A stretch of 64,000 nucleotides of DNA, taken from positions 1 through 64,000 of the forward strand of contig NZ_LMUI01000032.1 of the NCBI RefSeq assembly GCF_009765995.1, in the 5' to 3' direction. Below are positions 1 to 8,277 of this stretch, in pieces. Positions within the stretch are counted from its first letter, which is position 1. Each line of letters begins with the position of its first letter. Below the pieces are notes generated by a model, which was given only the letters and a program-made list of their open reading frames with translations, ran no database searches and was not told the origin of the DNA. The stretch is from Methylocapsa sp. S129 (lineage in GTDB: Bacteria; Pseudomonadota; Alphaproteobacteria; Rhizobiales; Beijerinckiaceae). The position numbers were made by a program, and so were the translations under genes.

Positions 1-141
1 ATCATTCTAAGTCCAACGGCCAACCCGCCGAAGACTCTCAGATCATCCCCTCACGCGAAAGGTGGGATCAAAACATCGCTTACGCTATTCCGGGGGTCCG
101 CGCCTGCCGATTTGCGAAAGTCGCGAGCTGAATCTCTTCGC

Positions 142-924
142 CTAGATGTCTTCGCTAGCCTTTCCACCAAGAGCGCTGGTGGCGCGGGCGGCGCTCTCGA
201 GCAAAGCCTTGACCAGATCGCTCGCAGGCTCGATCTGCATTGTCGCCCGCGTTCCTGCAAGGCTCAACGTAAAGCGAACCTGTCCGTGCCAATCGAAGAC
301 CGGCGCCGCTATTGAGACATAGGCGCTGACATCCGCACGCACGATGGCGCTATAGCCTTTTCGCTTGAGCTCGCGCCGGGCCTCTTCCCGAAATCGTTCT
401 GCATTCGGCTTGCCGCCAAATACGGCTTCCCACTCTCGATTAATCAAGTCGATGGTTGCGCCGGGTGGCAGGTAGGCTGTGTAGATCTTGCCGGCCGCCG
501 AGCTCAGCATAGGGATTAGGCCGGTGCGGAATTCGAAGGCGCCGCGCTGCTCGCCGTCCTGCTTGAACACGCTGACAGGCCCGTCATCTGTCCAGGTGGT
601 GACCGCCGCGCTGCGCTTCGTAGCGTCGCGCAGCGTCGTCACCTCGCGTCTGACGATCTCGAATCCGTCGATTTGCTGGATCGCGCTCATGCCCAGCCCG
701 AGCGCGGCCGGCCCCAATCTGTAGCATCCCGGCCTTTCATCCGCCGCGGCGAGCCCCGTTCGAACCAGACTGACCAGATAGTTGTTGACCGCGCTCGTCG
801 TCAGTCCGGCAAGAGGCGCAATGTCCTTGAGCGCCATCGCCTGGGGACTCGTCTGCAACGCGGTCAACACGCGAAACGCGATCTCGATCGACTGAATGCC
901 CCGGCGCTGCTTTCTCTCATCCAT
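142..924 (-). CDS. IclR-family transcriptional regulator
   Basis: This 260-residue protein has the IclR layout: an N-terminal winged helix-turn-helix (residues about 10-75, including LKDIAPLAGLTTSAVNNYL) and a C-terminal GAF-like effector domain (about 90-255, including SSAAGKIYTAYLP). I start it at the ATG at 924 (MDERKQRRG); the frame is open about 26 codons further upstream, but that stretch looks non-homologous and would run into the promoter. It diverges from the VOC/monooxygenase operon, and the gap between them carries a palindrome that is a natural operator. I infer control of that operon by its aromatic or xenobiotic substrate. The effector cannot be named from sequence. Family call is firm; the exact start is moderate. 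Confidence 0.9.
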   Translation of the reverse strand: MDERKQRRGIQSIEIAFRVLTALQTSPQAMALKDIAPLAGLTTSAVNNYLVSLVRTGLAAADERPGCYRLGPAALGLGMSAIQQIDGFEIVRREVTTLRDATKRSAAVTTWTDDGPVSVFKQDGEQRGAFEFRTGLIPMLSSAAGKIYTAYLPPGATIDLINREWEAVFGGKPNAERFREEARRELKRKGYSAIVRADVSAYVSIAAPVFDWHGQVRFTLSLAGTRATMQIEPASDLVKALLESAARATSALGGKASEDI

Positions 925-1002
925 GCCTTCAACCCGTTCCCTTCCATCCCCGCCCACCGATTCGCGACAGCCCATCTTGACTCGCGCCAACTTCCGGCCC
1001 AA

Positions 1003-1039
1003 TATTCAACAATGCAATATATATTCAACTATATTGAAT
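1003..1039. promoter_or_regulatory. Probable IclR operator in the divergent promoter
   Basis: Positions 1023-1039 form a perfect 17-base inverted repeat, ATTCAA-ctata-TTGAAT. A related half-site, TATTCAACAAT, lies at 1003-1013, exactly 19 bases before TATTCAACTAT at 1022-1032, so two sites sit on nearly the same helix face. The element lies between the iclR start and the start of the VOC gene. IclR proteins usually bind short palindromes in such gaps. Assignment to this IclR protein is inference from position. Confidence 0.6.
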
Positions 1040-1072
1040 CTCGCAAGCGAATAAGTAGGCAGGGAGGTCGCC

Positions 1073-1444
1073 GTGTCGATCAACCGAATACAAAGCGTCT
1101 ACACGGTCGTGCGCGACATGGATCGCTTGCAGGCGTTCTACGAAACGGCGCTCGGACTGCCGCTCGCGTTTCGCGACCGCGATGCGTGGCTCCAATTCAA
1201 GATCGGCCAAACCGCTTTCGCGTTGAGCTCGCTGGTAGAAGGCGCGGTGGGCGCGCGCGGCGGCGTGGTCGTGTTTGAGACCGCGGAGCCGACGTCGCTG
1301 GCGGAGCGAATCGTCCAGCTCGGCGGCAGGCGCCTCGGCGATCGCGACATGGGTGCGCACGGCAGGGTGATGACCTTCGCCGATCCCGAGGACAATCGGT
1401 TCCAGCTTTACGCGCGCGCCGACGCGGCGACAGCGCAGAGATAA
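1073..1444 (+). CDS. VOC (glyoxalase/dioxygenase fold) family protein
   Basis: A 123-residue single-domain vicinal-oxygen-chelate protein. It shows the opening beta-alpha-beta unit (IQSVYTVVRDMDRLQAFYE) and the typical closing segment FADPEDNRFQLY. The start is GTG at 1073, chosen because AGGGAGG at 1061-1067 sits just upstream. It is the first gene of the operon continuing into the flavin monooxygenase (27-base gap). VOC proteins include glyoxalases, extradiol dioxygenases and binding proteins; metal ligands are not clear enough to choose, so I leave the reaction open. Its place beside a monooxygenase and a hydrolase suggests work on the same substrate, or protection from a reactive intermediate. 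Confidence 0.8.
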   Translation: MSINRIQSVYTVVRDMDRLQAFYETALGLPLAFRDRDAWLQFKIGQTAFALSSLVEGAVGARGGVVVFETAEPTSLAERIVQLGGRRLGDRDMGAHGRVMTFADPEDNRFQLYARADAATAQR

Positions 1445-1471
1445 CAGAAACGCCATCGGAAAGGGCTCGAC

Positions 1472-2500
1472 ATGAAATTCGGCGTCTTTGATCAGAACGA
1501 CCGCTCCGGCCTGCCGCTGGCCGATCAATATGAGAACAGGCTTCAGCTTGCCGAGCTCTATGATCGATCGGGATTCCACTGCTTTCATATGAGCGAGCAT
1601 CACGCGACCTCGCTCAGCATGACGCCATCCCCCAGCGTCTGGATGGCGGCTCTCAGCCAGCGCACCAAGCACTTGCGGCTATGCCCGCTGGTTTACCTAC
1701 TGCCGATGTATCATCCAGCGCGTCTGGTCGAAGAAATCTGCCTTCTCGACCACCTCAGCCATGGTCGCTTCGAGTTCGGGATCGGTCGGGGCGCCTCGCC
1801 GCATGAACTGGACGCGCTCGGCATCGACTCGACGAAGGCCGCCAAAATGTACAGCGAAGCGTTTGACATCATGCAACGCTGCTTCCTGCAGGACGAGGTG
1901 ACTTCGACCGGCGAATTCTGGCAGTTAAAAGACTATGCCGTCGAGATGAAGCCGCTCCAGCGCCCGTTTCCGCCCATGTGGTACGCGGTTGGATCGCCCG
2001 ACTCGACCGTTTGGCCGGCGCGCAACGGCGTGAACGTGGTTTGCGGCGGCGCCGTGCCGCGGGTGCGCGCCATCGCCGATCGCTATCGCGAAGAGAGGGT
2101 AAAAGCCGGATTGCGCGGCGAGATCGAACCCAACATCGGCGTCAATCGGTACGTGATCGTGGGAGCGACCGATCAGGAGGCGCTCGAACTTGGCCGAACG
2201 GCCTGGCCGACGTTCTATGAGAACTTTATCAAGCTCTGGCGCAAGCACGGGACAGAGCCGGTCAATGCGAAGCTGCCGCCGTCGTTCGACAAGCTCGTAG
2301 AGTCGGGCCATGCGATCGTGGGGGCGGTGCGGACTGTCGTCCAGCAACTCGACGAGCAGATCTCCGCGGGCGGGCTGAACTACCTAATCGGAAGCTTCAT
2401 GTTCGGCAGCATGCCGCATGCCGAGGTGGTCGCCTCAGTGCAGCGATTTGCCGAGGACGTCATGCCGGCCCTGCAACCCCGAGAGTTGGCGTTCGCCTGA
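1472..2500 (+). CDS. Luciferase-like (LLM) flavin-dependent monooxygenase
   Basis: This 342-residue protein belongs to the bacterial luciferase-like monooxygenases, which use reduced FMN supplied by a separate reductase to insert oxygen into a substrate. Family marks are the SEHHAT segment near residue 45, the SHGRFEFGIGRG loop near residue 100 and full length for a single TIM barrel. The next gene encodes a flavin reductase, so the two form a probable two-component monooxygenase. With the alpha/beta hydrolase downstream, a sequence of oxygenation then C-C or ester cleavage is plausible. The substrate is unknown. Start ATG at 1472 follows a GGAAAGGG-like ribosome site. Confidence 0.92.
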   Translation: MKFGVFDQNDRSGLPLADQYENRLQLAELYDRSGFHCFHMSEHHATSLSMTPSPSVWMAALSQRTKHLRLCPLVYLLPMYHPARLVEEICLLDHLSHGRFEFGIGRGASPHELDALGIDSTKAAKMYSEAFDIMQRCFLQDEVTSTGEFWQLKDYAVEMKPLQRPFPPMWYAVGSPDSTVWPARNGVNVVCGGAVPRVRAIADRYREERVKAGLRGEIEPNIGVNRYVIVGATDQEALELGRTAWPTFYENFIKLWRKHGTEPVNAKLPPSFDKLVESGHAIVGAVRTVVQQLDEQISAGGLNYLIGSFMFGSMPHAEVVASVQRFAEDVMPALQPRELAFA

Positions 2501-2531
2501 ACCCAACGCATGCGGTCATCAGGAGCGACAG

Positions 2532-3629
2532 ATGCGCGACGCGGATGCATTCGATGCCCGGGAACTTCGGCGGGTCCTGGGGACGTTCGTCACTGGCGTG
2601 ACGGTCGTCACCACGATTGATGACGAGGGGCGGTACCACGGTCTCACTGCGAATTCCTTCAGCTCCGTGTCGCTCGACCCGCCGCTGGTGCTCTGGAGCC
2701 AAGCCATGAAGGCGCCGAGCCACGCGACCTTTTCGAAAGCGCATCGATTCGCCATCAACATTCTGGCCGAAGACCAGATCTCGCTCTCCAACCGCTTCGC
2801 AAAATCGTCGCCGGACAAGTTCGCCGGCCTCGATGTGGATGTCGGTCTAGGGGGAGTGCCGCTGCTGCGCGACTGCAGCGCTTGGCTCGAATGTTCGGTC
2901 GTATCCAGGATGCCTGGCGGCGATCATACGATTTACGTCGGCGAGGTGGCGTCGATAAGCCGGACCGAGCGGAAGCCGCTCGTGTTCGGCAACGGAAAAT
3001 ATCTGCTGGCGGATCCCCATGATCTCGGCGAGGAGAAGGCCGGCGGCGGCCATTCTCAGCTTCGCGCCACACGACTTGGCGCGCGCGCCATCGAGCGCCT
3101 GGCGCGGCGATTCGATGAAACCATGGCGCTCGCGGTGTGGGGCAATCACGGGCCGACAATCACAATGTGGGAGCCAGCGTCGGTCTCCGTCAGCGACCAT
3201 CTTCCCGTCGGTTTGATTCTGCCCGTGACCTCGACCGCGACAGGCCTCGCTTTCGCGGCCCATCTCCCGGCCGCGACCGTCAGACAGATCGCATGGCCGG
3301 ATGCCGATCTCTCGTCCGACGCCATCTTCGGTTGGGAGCAGAGCCTTTCCGACATTCGCCGACGCGGGCTTGCTCGGCAGGGATTCGAGACGTTTTATGG
3401 CAGCGAAATCCTGATCAATGCGCTCAGCGCGCCGGTGCTCGATACGAACGGCCATGCCGTCCTTGCGCTCACAGCCGTCGGGGAGGCCAGCCGGTTTCGC
3501 GCCGATTTCGACAGTCCGCTCGCTCAAGCCTTGAAGGAAACCGCGGAAGGCTTGTCCCATCGGCTCGGCTATGCAGCCCTCGAATCCTATGGCCGAGCCA
3601 GATCATTCGCCGTCGCGGGGGCCCGATAG
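2532..3629 (+). CDS. Flavin reductase with C-terminal IclR-type effector domain
   Basis: A 365-residue two-domain protein. Residues about 8-165 are a flavin reductase domain of the HpaC/DIM6 type (RRVLGTFVTGVTVVTT, then GLTANSFSSVSLDPP), which would supply reduced FMN to the upstream monooxygenase. Residues about 178-350 resemble the GAF-like effector domain of IclR regulators (LGARAIERLARRFDETMALA; later ALTAVG), with no helix-turn-helix. The frame is open upstream into the preceding gene, but ATG 2532 follows AGGAGCGAC and begins the homology. By analogy with p-hydroxyphenylacetate hydroxylase reductase, whose C-terminal domain senses substrate and speeds flavin reduction, I infer a substrate-sensing role for the extra domain. 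Confidence 0.85.
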   Translation: MRDADAFDARELRRVLGTFVTGVTVVTTIDDEGRYHGLTANSFSSVSLDPPLVLWSQAMKAPSHATFSKAHRFAINILAEDQISLSNRFAKSSPDKFAGLDVDVGLGGVPLLRDCSAWLECSVVSRMPGGDHTIYVGEVASISRTERKPLVFGNGKYLLADPHDLGEEKAGGGHSQLRATRLGARAIERLARRFDETMALAVWGNHGPTITMWEPASVSVSDHLPVGLILPVTSTATGLAFAAHLPAATVRQIAWPDADLSSDAIFGWEQSLSDIRRRGLARQGFETFYGSEILINALSAPVLDTNGHAVLALTAVGEASRFRADFDSPLAQALKETAEGLSHRLGYAALESYGRARSFAVAGAR

Positions 3630-4526
3630 ATGGCCGATCTGTCGCGCGAGGACATCGACCTGCTGTCGCGGGAGCTTCCCAGGCTCTCCGCCATCAATGT
3701 CTCCTCGCCGCTCTATGCCGGCGGCGAGGGGCGGGTCGCGTATCGAGCGGCGGGCGGCAACGAGCGCCCGGCCCTCTTGCTGCTGCACGGGCTTGGGTCG
3801 AGTTCGGCCGGCTATCGCGCGCAACTCGCCGGGCTCTCGCGGGAGTTTCATGTCATCGCATGGAACGCGCCGGGCTTTGAGGGCAGCACGCCGATCTCGA
3901 TCACCGAGCCGCGCATGGATGATTATGCGGATGTCGCCACCGCGTTCCTGCAGGCTCTCGGGATCGAGCAGCTTGCCGCGCTGGTCGGGAGTTCATGGGG
4001 CAGCGTCATCGCGACGGTCTTCGCCGCGCGCCAACCGGCGATGGTGAGAGAACTGGTCCTGTCGGCTCCGAACGTGGCCCGGGGTCATGTCACCGGGGAG
4101 ATGCGTGACGCGGAGATGAGCGCCTGGCTCGCCACGGCCGACATCAGCTTGCCGGTGGCGCGCAGTGCAATCGCGGACCGCCTGCTGACTCCCCGGACGT
4201 CGCCTCTGGTGAGGCGGCATGTCGAGAGGCTGCGGGACGCCATGACAACACAGGGGTGGCGGCAGGCAATCCAGTCGCTCTTCACGGTGTCCACTCCAGC
4301 AATCCTCAGAGAGGTAATCTGTCCGATTGAATTGCTTGCGGGCGATTGCGATCAGGTTGCGCCTCGCCAGGATCATGCATTGCCTCTGGCCGCTGCTGCT
4401 CCGTCGGCAAACCTTCACGTGTTTGAAGGTTGCGGTCACATGCTGAAGCTTGAGGCCCCCACCCGGTTCAACGCGATTGTACGCGCAACGGCGTCCCGAA
4501 CGCCCCGCCGACAATCAACGGCGTGA
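3630..4526 (+). CDS. Alpha/beta-hydrolase fold protein
   Basis: A 298-residue alpha/beta hydrolase. Visible are the oxyanion-hole HG segment (LLLLHGLGSSSAGY, about residues 49-62), the nucleophile elbow VGSSWGS (serine near residue 116), an acid in LLAGDCDQVAP and the catalytic histidine in GCGHMLKLE near the C-terminus. The ATG directly abuts the reductase stop codon, so the two are co-translated. In such operons this fold often hydrolyses the C-C bond or ester made by the oxygenase; which one applies here is not visible in the sequence. Family certainty is high, substrate unknown. Confidence 0.9.
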   Translation: MADLSREDIDLLSRELPRLSAINVSSPLYAGGEGRVAYRAAGGNERPALLLLHGLGSSSAGYRAQLAGLSREFHVIAWNAPGFEGSTPISITEPRMDDYADVATAFLQALGIEQLAALVGSSWGSVIATVFAARQPAMVRELVLSAPNVARGHVTGEMRDAEMSAWLATADISLPVARSAIADRLLTPRTSPLVRRHVERLRDAMTTQGWRQAIQSLFTVSTPAILREVICPIELLAGDCDQVAPRQDHALPLAAAAPSANLHVFEGCGHMLKLEAPTRFNAIVRATASRTPRRQSTA

Positions 4527-4577
4527 AAGGCAGCGAAGCACACACCAATCAAAAAATTCGACCAGGGGGAGAACGCA

Positions 4578-5918
4578 ATGGATGTCCAGCCGGATCAGGA
4601 TCGGCCCAGCTTCACACATTGGTGGATGGTCGGGATCCTGTGTCTCGTGAATGCCGTCGCCTTCATCGACCGGGCGGCGCTGCCATTGCTTGTGCAGCCG
4701 ATCAAGCACGATCTCAATATCTCGGACACGATGATGAGCTTCTTGATCGGGGCGGCGTTCATCCTGACCTACGCGCTCGGAGGAGCAATCGTCGGCGCCT
4801 TCGCCGATCGCTTTGCCCGCAGACCCATCCTTTCACTCGGCATTGCGGCTTGGGGATTGTCGACGATCTTCTGTGGCTGGGCTGCGAGTTATGTGGCGTT
4901 GTTCGTCGGCCGCTGCGGCGTCGGATCAGGCGAAGCGACATGCGGCCCGACGAGCATGTCGCTGATAAAGGATGCTTTCCATGCGCGTTATCGCGGCAGG
5001 GCCGTCGCAATCTGGTCCATGGGCGCGAGCATCGGTGGGGGCATTGCGTTGCTTGCCGGTGGAGCGATTCTCCACTTTGTCGGCGAGACCGGCAGTTATC
5101 TCCTGCCCGTTGTCCAGGTCACCGTCCGATCCTGGCAGCTTGTCTTGATTGCGTGCGGCGCAATCGCTCTCCCGGTCGCGGTGCTCGTCTTCACCTTTCC
5201 CGAGCCTGGCCGGCGATCGCGTGGAAGCGAACCGCATGTCGCGCTGAAGGACGCGCTGGCCACCGTGGCTGGTCGCTGGACGGTCTTTGCGCCTCTATTC
5301 CTGGCGAATGCGGCAACCATCATGCTTTCGGTTGGATACTCGTCCTGGCTGCCGGCATTTCTCGGACGGACATGGGGCATTCCGGCTGGTCAGATCGGTC
5401 TGACCTACGGCCTCATCGTGCTCGTCTTCAGCACCTCAAGTCAGTTCATTGCCGGGTTCCTCGTCGATATCACATACAGGCGCTTTGGCTTGCCGGCGGT
5501 CCCCGCCCTAGGGGCCATCATATGCGCGGTGATATTCTTGCCGTCGGTGGCGATTCCGATGAGTTCGTCCATTCTCGCCGCCTGGGCGCTGCTTGCCGTC
5601 TTCAACTTGCTCGCGGCAAGCCTGTTCACGATCGGCACGTCGACCATCGTCCATCTGTCCCCGGGGTCGGCCATCGGCAAGATCACATCGGTGCATTTCG
5701 CCTGGGTGGGCATTACGGGCTCGGCGATTGCGCCGACGCTTGTCGCCGTGCTCGCAGAGGCCGTCTTAGGAGGCGGCGCGGACGCCCTCGGACGGTCCCT
5801 CGCCATCGTCGGCGGCGTGCTGGCGACGGTCGGCGGGCTGAGTTTGCTCACGGTGTTCTGGCAGTTGCGTCCAAGCGCGTCCGCAGCAATCGCAGCGCAG
5901 AGCATCTTGCGATCATAG
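4578..5918 (+). CDS. MFS transporter
   Basis: A 446-residue integral membrane protein with about twelve hydrophobic segments. The loop between segments two and three reads GAFADRFARRP, the classic major-facilitator signature. The start at 4578 follows AGGGGGAG. It is the last intact gene of the IclR-linked operon and probably imports the substrate, or its organic-acid derivative, that the monooxygenase and hydrolase act on. Its look is closest to the aromatic-acid or spinster-like branches, but I cannot place it more finely. The 238 bases after it hold no convincing gene. Confidence 0.9.
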   Translation: MDVQPDQDRPSFTHWWMVGILCLVNAVAFIDRAALPLLVQPIKHDLNISDTMMSFLIGAAFILTYALGGAIVGAFADRFARRPILSLGIAAWGLSTIFCGWAASYVALFVGRCGVGSGEATCGPTSMSLIKDAFHARYRGRAVAIWSMGASIGGGIALLAGGAILHFVGETGSYLLPVVQVTVRSWQLVLIACGAIALPVAVLVFTFPEPGRRSRGSEPHVALKDALATVAGRWTVFAPLFLANAATIMLSVGYSSWLPAFLGRTWGIPAGQIGLTYGLIVLVFSTSSQFIAGFLVDITYRRFGLPAVPALGAIICAVIFLPSVAIPMSSSILAAWALLAVFNLLAASLFTIGTSTIVHLSPGSAIGKITSVHFAWVGITGSAIAPTLVAVLAEAVLGGGADALGRSLAIVGGVLATVGGLSLLTVFWQLRPSASAAIAAQSILRS

Positions 5919-6133
5919 AGGGCGGCTTCCTGGAGCTCGGTCCGACGCCTAACATCTATTTCCGAGAGACCTTGCCCCAATAGCGTTTATCAGGGCGATG
6001 TCATCAACGTTCTCCATCCGCGAAACCCTTCCATCCCACGTCGACTTCAATGCCAGTGGTGGGCGCAAGTTCTTTACCGCCGATGGTACGTGATAGGCGA
6101 GCCAGTTTTCGACTGCATGTCAATGATGGTTTG

Positions 6134-6148
6134 GGAGGCGATGCCTCC
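6134..6148 (-). terminator. Small hairpin downstream of the ABC transporter remnant
   Basis: GGAGGC-gat-GCCTCC is a perfect 6-base-pair hairpin starting eight bases beyond the stop codon of the minus-strand ABC fragment. There is no T run after it, so it is at best a weak terminator left from the original gene. Confidence 0.3.
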
Positions 6149-6155
6149 TACCGTG

Positions 6156-6430
6156 CTACTCCGCCGCTTCGCTGAATTGGGCGTTGTGCAACCGCCGGTA
6201 CAGGCCGTCCTGCGCAAGCAGTTCCGCGTGAGCACCCTGTTCGGCGATGCCGTTACGGTCGACGACGATGATCCGGTCGGCGTTGCGGATGGTGGCGAGG
6301 CGATGCGCGATCACGAGCGTGGTGCGGCCCTCGGACAGATCCGCCAGAGAGCGCTGGATGGCGCGCTCCGTTTCGGTGTCGAGCGCCGAGGTGGCCTCGT
6401 CGAGAATGAGGATCGGCCATCCCGACATCA
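6156..6430 (-). pseudogene. C-terminal remnant of an ABC exporter ATPase
   Basis: About 90 codons encode only the end of an MsbA/HlyB-type nucleotide-binding domain: the Walker B and D-loop segment [16 protein letters not shown], the H-loop TTLVIAHRL and the usual tail with EQGAHAELL. Walker A, the LSGGQ signature and all membrane segments are missing. The reading frame upstream of position 6430 no longer looks like this family, so the gene is cut off at its 5' side. It lies next to a LysR gene that is also truncated, which suggests one deletion or insertion event removed both 5' parts. Confidence 0.85.
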
Positions 6431-6560
6431 AGCTCCAATGTAGCCGGGTAACGGATGCCATTCAGGCCGCCGCCAGGGGGCAAGGGGGCGTATTGGGCTG
6501 GCGTGGATTAACCGGTGGCTTAGAGGAAAGTGGGGAATTGGTCCGGGCTGGGGATCAGGC

Positions 6561-7262
6561 TATGCTGAGGGCGAACTGGCCGAAAGCGAAAGCGTCGCTA
6601 ACGCCGCCGCGCCCCGCGGACATATCCGGCTCGCCGCGCCGATGTCCTTCGGCGTCCTCCAAGTGGCGCCAGTCCTGCCGGCGTTCCTTGACCGCTACCC
6701 TGAAGTCTCGATCGATCCGCACTTGAGCGACGCCCATGTCGATTTGATCGGCGAAGGCTATGACGCCGCGATCCATATTGCAGCATTGCCGGACTCCTCG
6801 CTCGTGGCTCGCACTCTCGTAGCGATGCCGCGTTACCTGGTGGCGTCTCCTGATTACCTCGCAAAATTCGGCCGGCCCGATCACCCTTTACGTCTGACCG
6901 AGCACCGTTGCATCTGTTACGTGTCTACCGTCGGCGACACTTGGCGCTTCAGTCGCGAACAGGGCGACACGGCCATTGTGCGGCCAACCGGACCGCTGAG
7001 GGTAAATAATGGGGACGCGGTGATGCCGCTTCTGTTGGGCGGCAGCGGTCTCGGGATCTTGCCGGACTTCATCATGCGAGGGGCTCTGAACGATGGCCGG
7101 CTGGAAGTGGTTCTGCCCGATTGGAAGGTCAGCGGCGGCGCGGTGCATTGGGTGACGCCGCCTGGCGGGCGGCGGCCGAAGCGCGTCGAGGTTCTGGGGG
7201 ACTTCCTTGCCGAGAAGCTGTCGGCCAGGCGATCGAAACGATTAGATCGGAGCCGCCGCTGA
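6561..7262 (+). pseudogene. LysR-type regulator lacking its DNA-binding domain
   Basis: The reading frame encodes the linker (ELAESESVANAAAPRGHIRL) and a full LysR substrate-binding domain (APMSFGVLQVAPVLPAFLDR to FLAEKL), but nothing resembling the N-terminal winged helix. Homology begins near 6561, whereas the first ATG in frame is at 6642. A normal LysR protein would need about 85 more residues upstream, and the preceding DNA holds unrelated sequence and a cut ABC gene. I therefore call it a 5'-truncated pseudogene. A shortened effector-domain protein could in principle still be made from ATG 6642. Confidence 0.82.
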
Positions 7263-7298
7263 ACACTGGGCTCCGGTCGCCGACGTGGACGCTAGAAT

Positions 7299-7739
7299 TC
7301 AAAGAGGACGTGTTTCTATCCAGTCCACCATCAGCCGCCGCTCGCTGAACAGCCAGCGCCCCGCCCGCTTGGTGAAGGTGTCGAGATAGCGAATCGACGC
7401 GACCATAAGACTGCGCCGCCCATCTTGGACCTGGACATGGTGGGCCAAGCAGTAGCTTTCGCCCGTTGCGGCGGCGCCATTCAGGACAACAGTGCTTTGA
7501 CCATTGAAGTGGGTCGTCGCCTCATACTGCCGGAGGTTCTCAAAAACAGGCTTCAAATCCGCGCGGCGCGTAATCGTCTGGCTCGGAGTCGAGGCCTTGG
7601 CGTCCATAAACACCAGAAAGCGCGTATCCTCCGTGAACAGGGCCATCTGCCCCTCGCAATCACGCCGATCCGCGCAATGGGCGTAAGCATCGACAAGTTC
7701 GCGTATCGCCAGACGGTCGGCGGCTTCCTCAAGCGTCAT
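7299..7739 (-). CDS. SnoaL-like / NTF2-like protein
   Basis: A 146-residue protein of the SnoaL-like (nuclear transport factor 2) fold. It has the usual opening helix AIRELVDAYAHCADRRD, followed by GQMALFTEDTRFLVF, and ends with strands such as WLFSERRLMVDW. This fold covers ketosteroid-isomerase-like enzymes, dehydratases and small subunits of ring hydroxylases, so the reaction cannot be given. I prefer ATG 7739 because GGGAG lies eight bases upstream; ATG 7754 is the alternative. It stands alone between decayed genes, next to a second, broken SnoaL-like gene on the same strand. Confidence 0.8.
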   Translation of the reverse strand: MTLEEAADRLAIRELVDAYAHCADRRDCEGQMALFTEDTRFLVFMDAKASTPSQTITRRADLKPVFENLRQYEATTHFNGQSTVVLNGAAATGESYCLAHHVQVQDGRRSLMVASIRYLDTFTKRAGRWLFSERRLMVDWIETRPL

Positions 7740-7808
7740 TTCGGCTGCTCCCATTGTCCCACTCTTAATCTCATTCAGACTGCCGTGCGGGCGTTCGATT
7801 TGGCGGAC

Positions 7809-8150
7809 CTACCAGCGCGGATCGCTGCGCTTCCAACGGAAGCGATCTCGATCGGCGCCGGTGTAGTCAGGGTCCGAATAGATCTACATCCGTTGGATCA
7901 GCCTCTCGTCGTTGAAGTCGAAGACGCTGCAGAAACGTCCGCCGGGGGGTTCTCCGCCGTTCCAAGATCGACGGGCGCCATCATCGCCGGATGTCGTTCC
8001 TTCAACAACCACGCGTGAGCCGCACGCGAGGTGCTTTAGCCGGTCACGATGGCCAACGCCAAACCTTGGAAAGTAAAACTCGAAGTCTGGGGCGAAGAGC
8101 TCGTCCGGAATTCTGCCAGAATCTAGTTCGAGAAGTAGATCTTTGCAGAA
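7809..8150 (-). pseudogene. Decayed SnoaL-like gene with an in-frame amber stop
   Basis: Reading the minus strand from 8150 to 7809 gives about 114 codons with clear SnoaL-like flavour (DELFAPDFEFYFPRFGVG, then RFCSVFDFNDERLIQRM) broken by a TAG at 7886-7884 just before IYSDPDYTGADRDRFRW. The stop falls where homologues usually carry a tyrosine or similar residue before the final strand. There is also no convincing start codon: a TGA precedes the homology at 8153-8151. I infer a recently inactivated gene rather than a working short protein. It is distinct in sequence from the intact SnoaL-like gene beside it. Confidence 0.65.
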
Positions 8151-8277
8151 TCATAGCCGGCGACGGGGTTTGCAGGATGTCCCGGGCGCCGTCACGTTGT
8201 CGAGCGACAAGCGCGAGAAGCCGGGGTTCCGTTAATTTCAGGCGGTCGCGACGGCCTCGCGCTATAGACCGCAACCG

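Noticed and set aside
1-141. Possible gene end at the left edge
   Set aside because: No frame in this stretch shows family features; it is the 3' flank of the IclR gene.
4523-5983. A 486-codon plus-strand frame overlapping the MFS gene
   Set aside because: Rich in Arg, Gly and Cys without membrane segments; it is the MFS gene read in the wrong phase.
5998-6093. A 31-codon ORF starting at ATG 5998
   Set aside because: There is a weak GGG upstream, but no recognisable sequence and it lies in the scarred region; I cannot support it as a gene.
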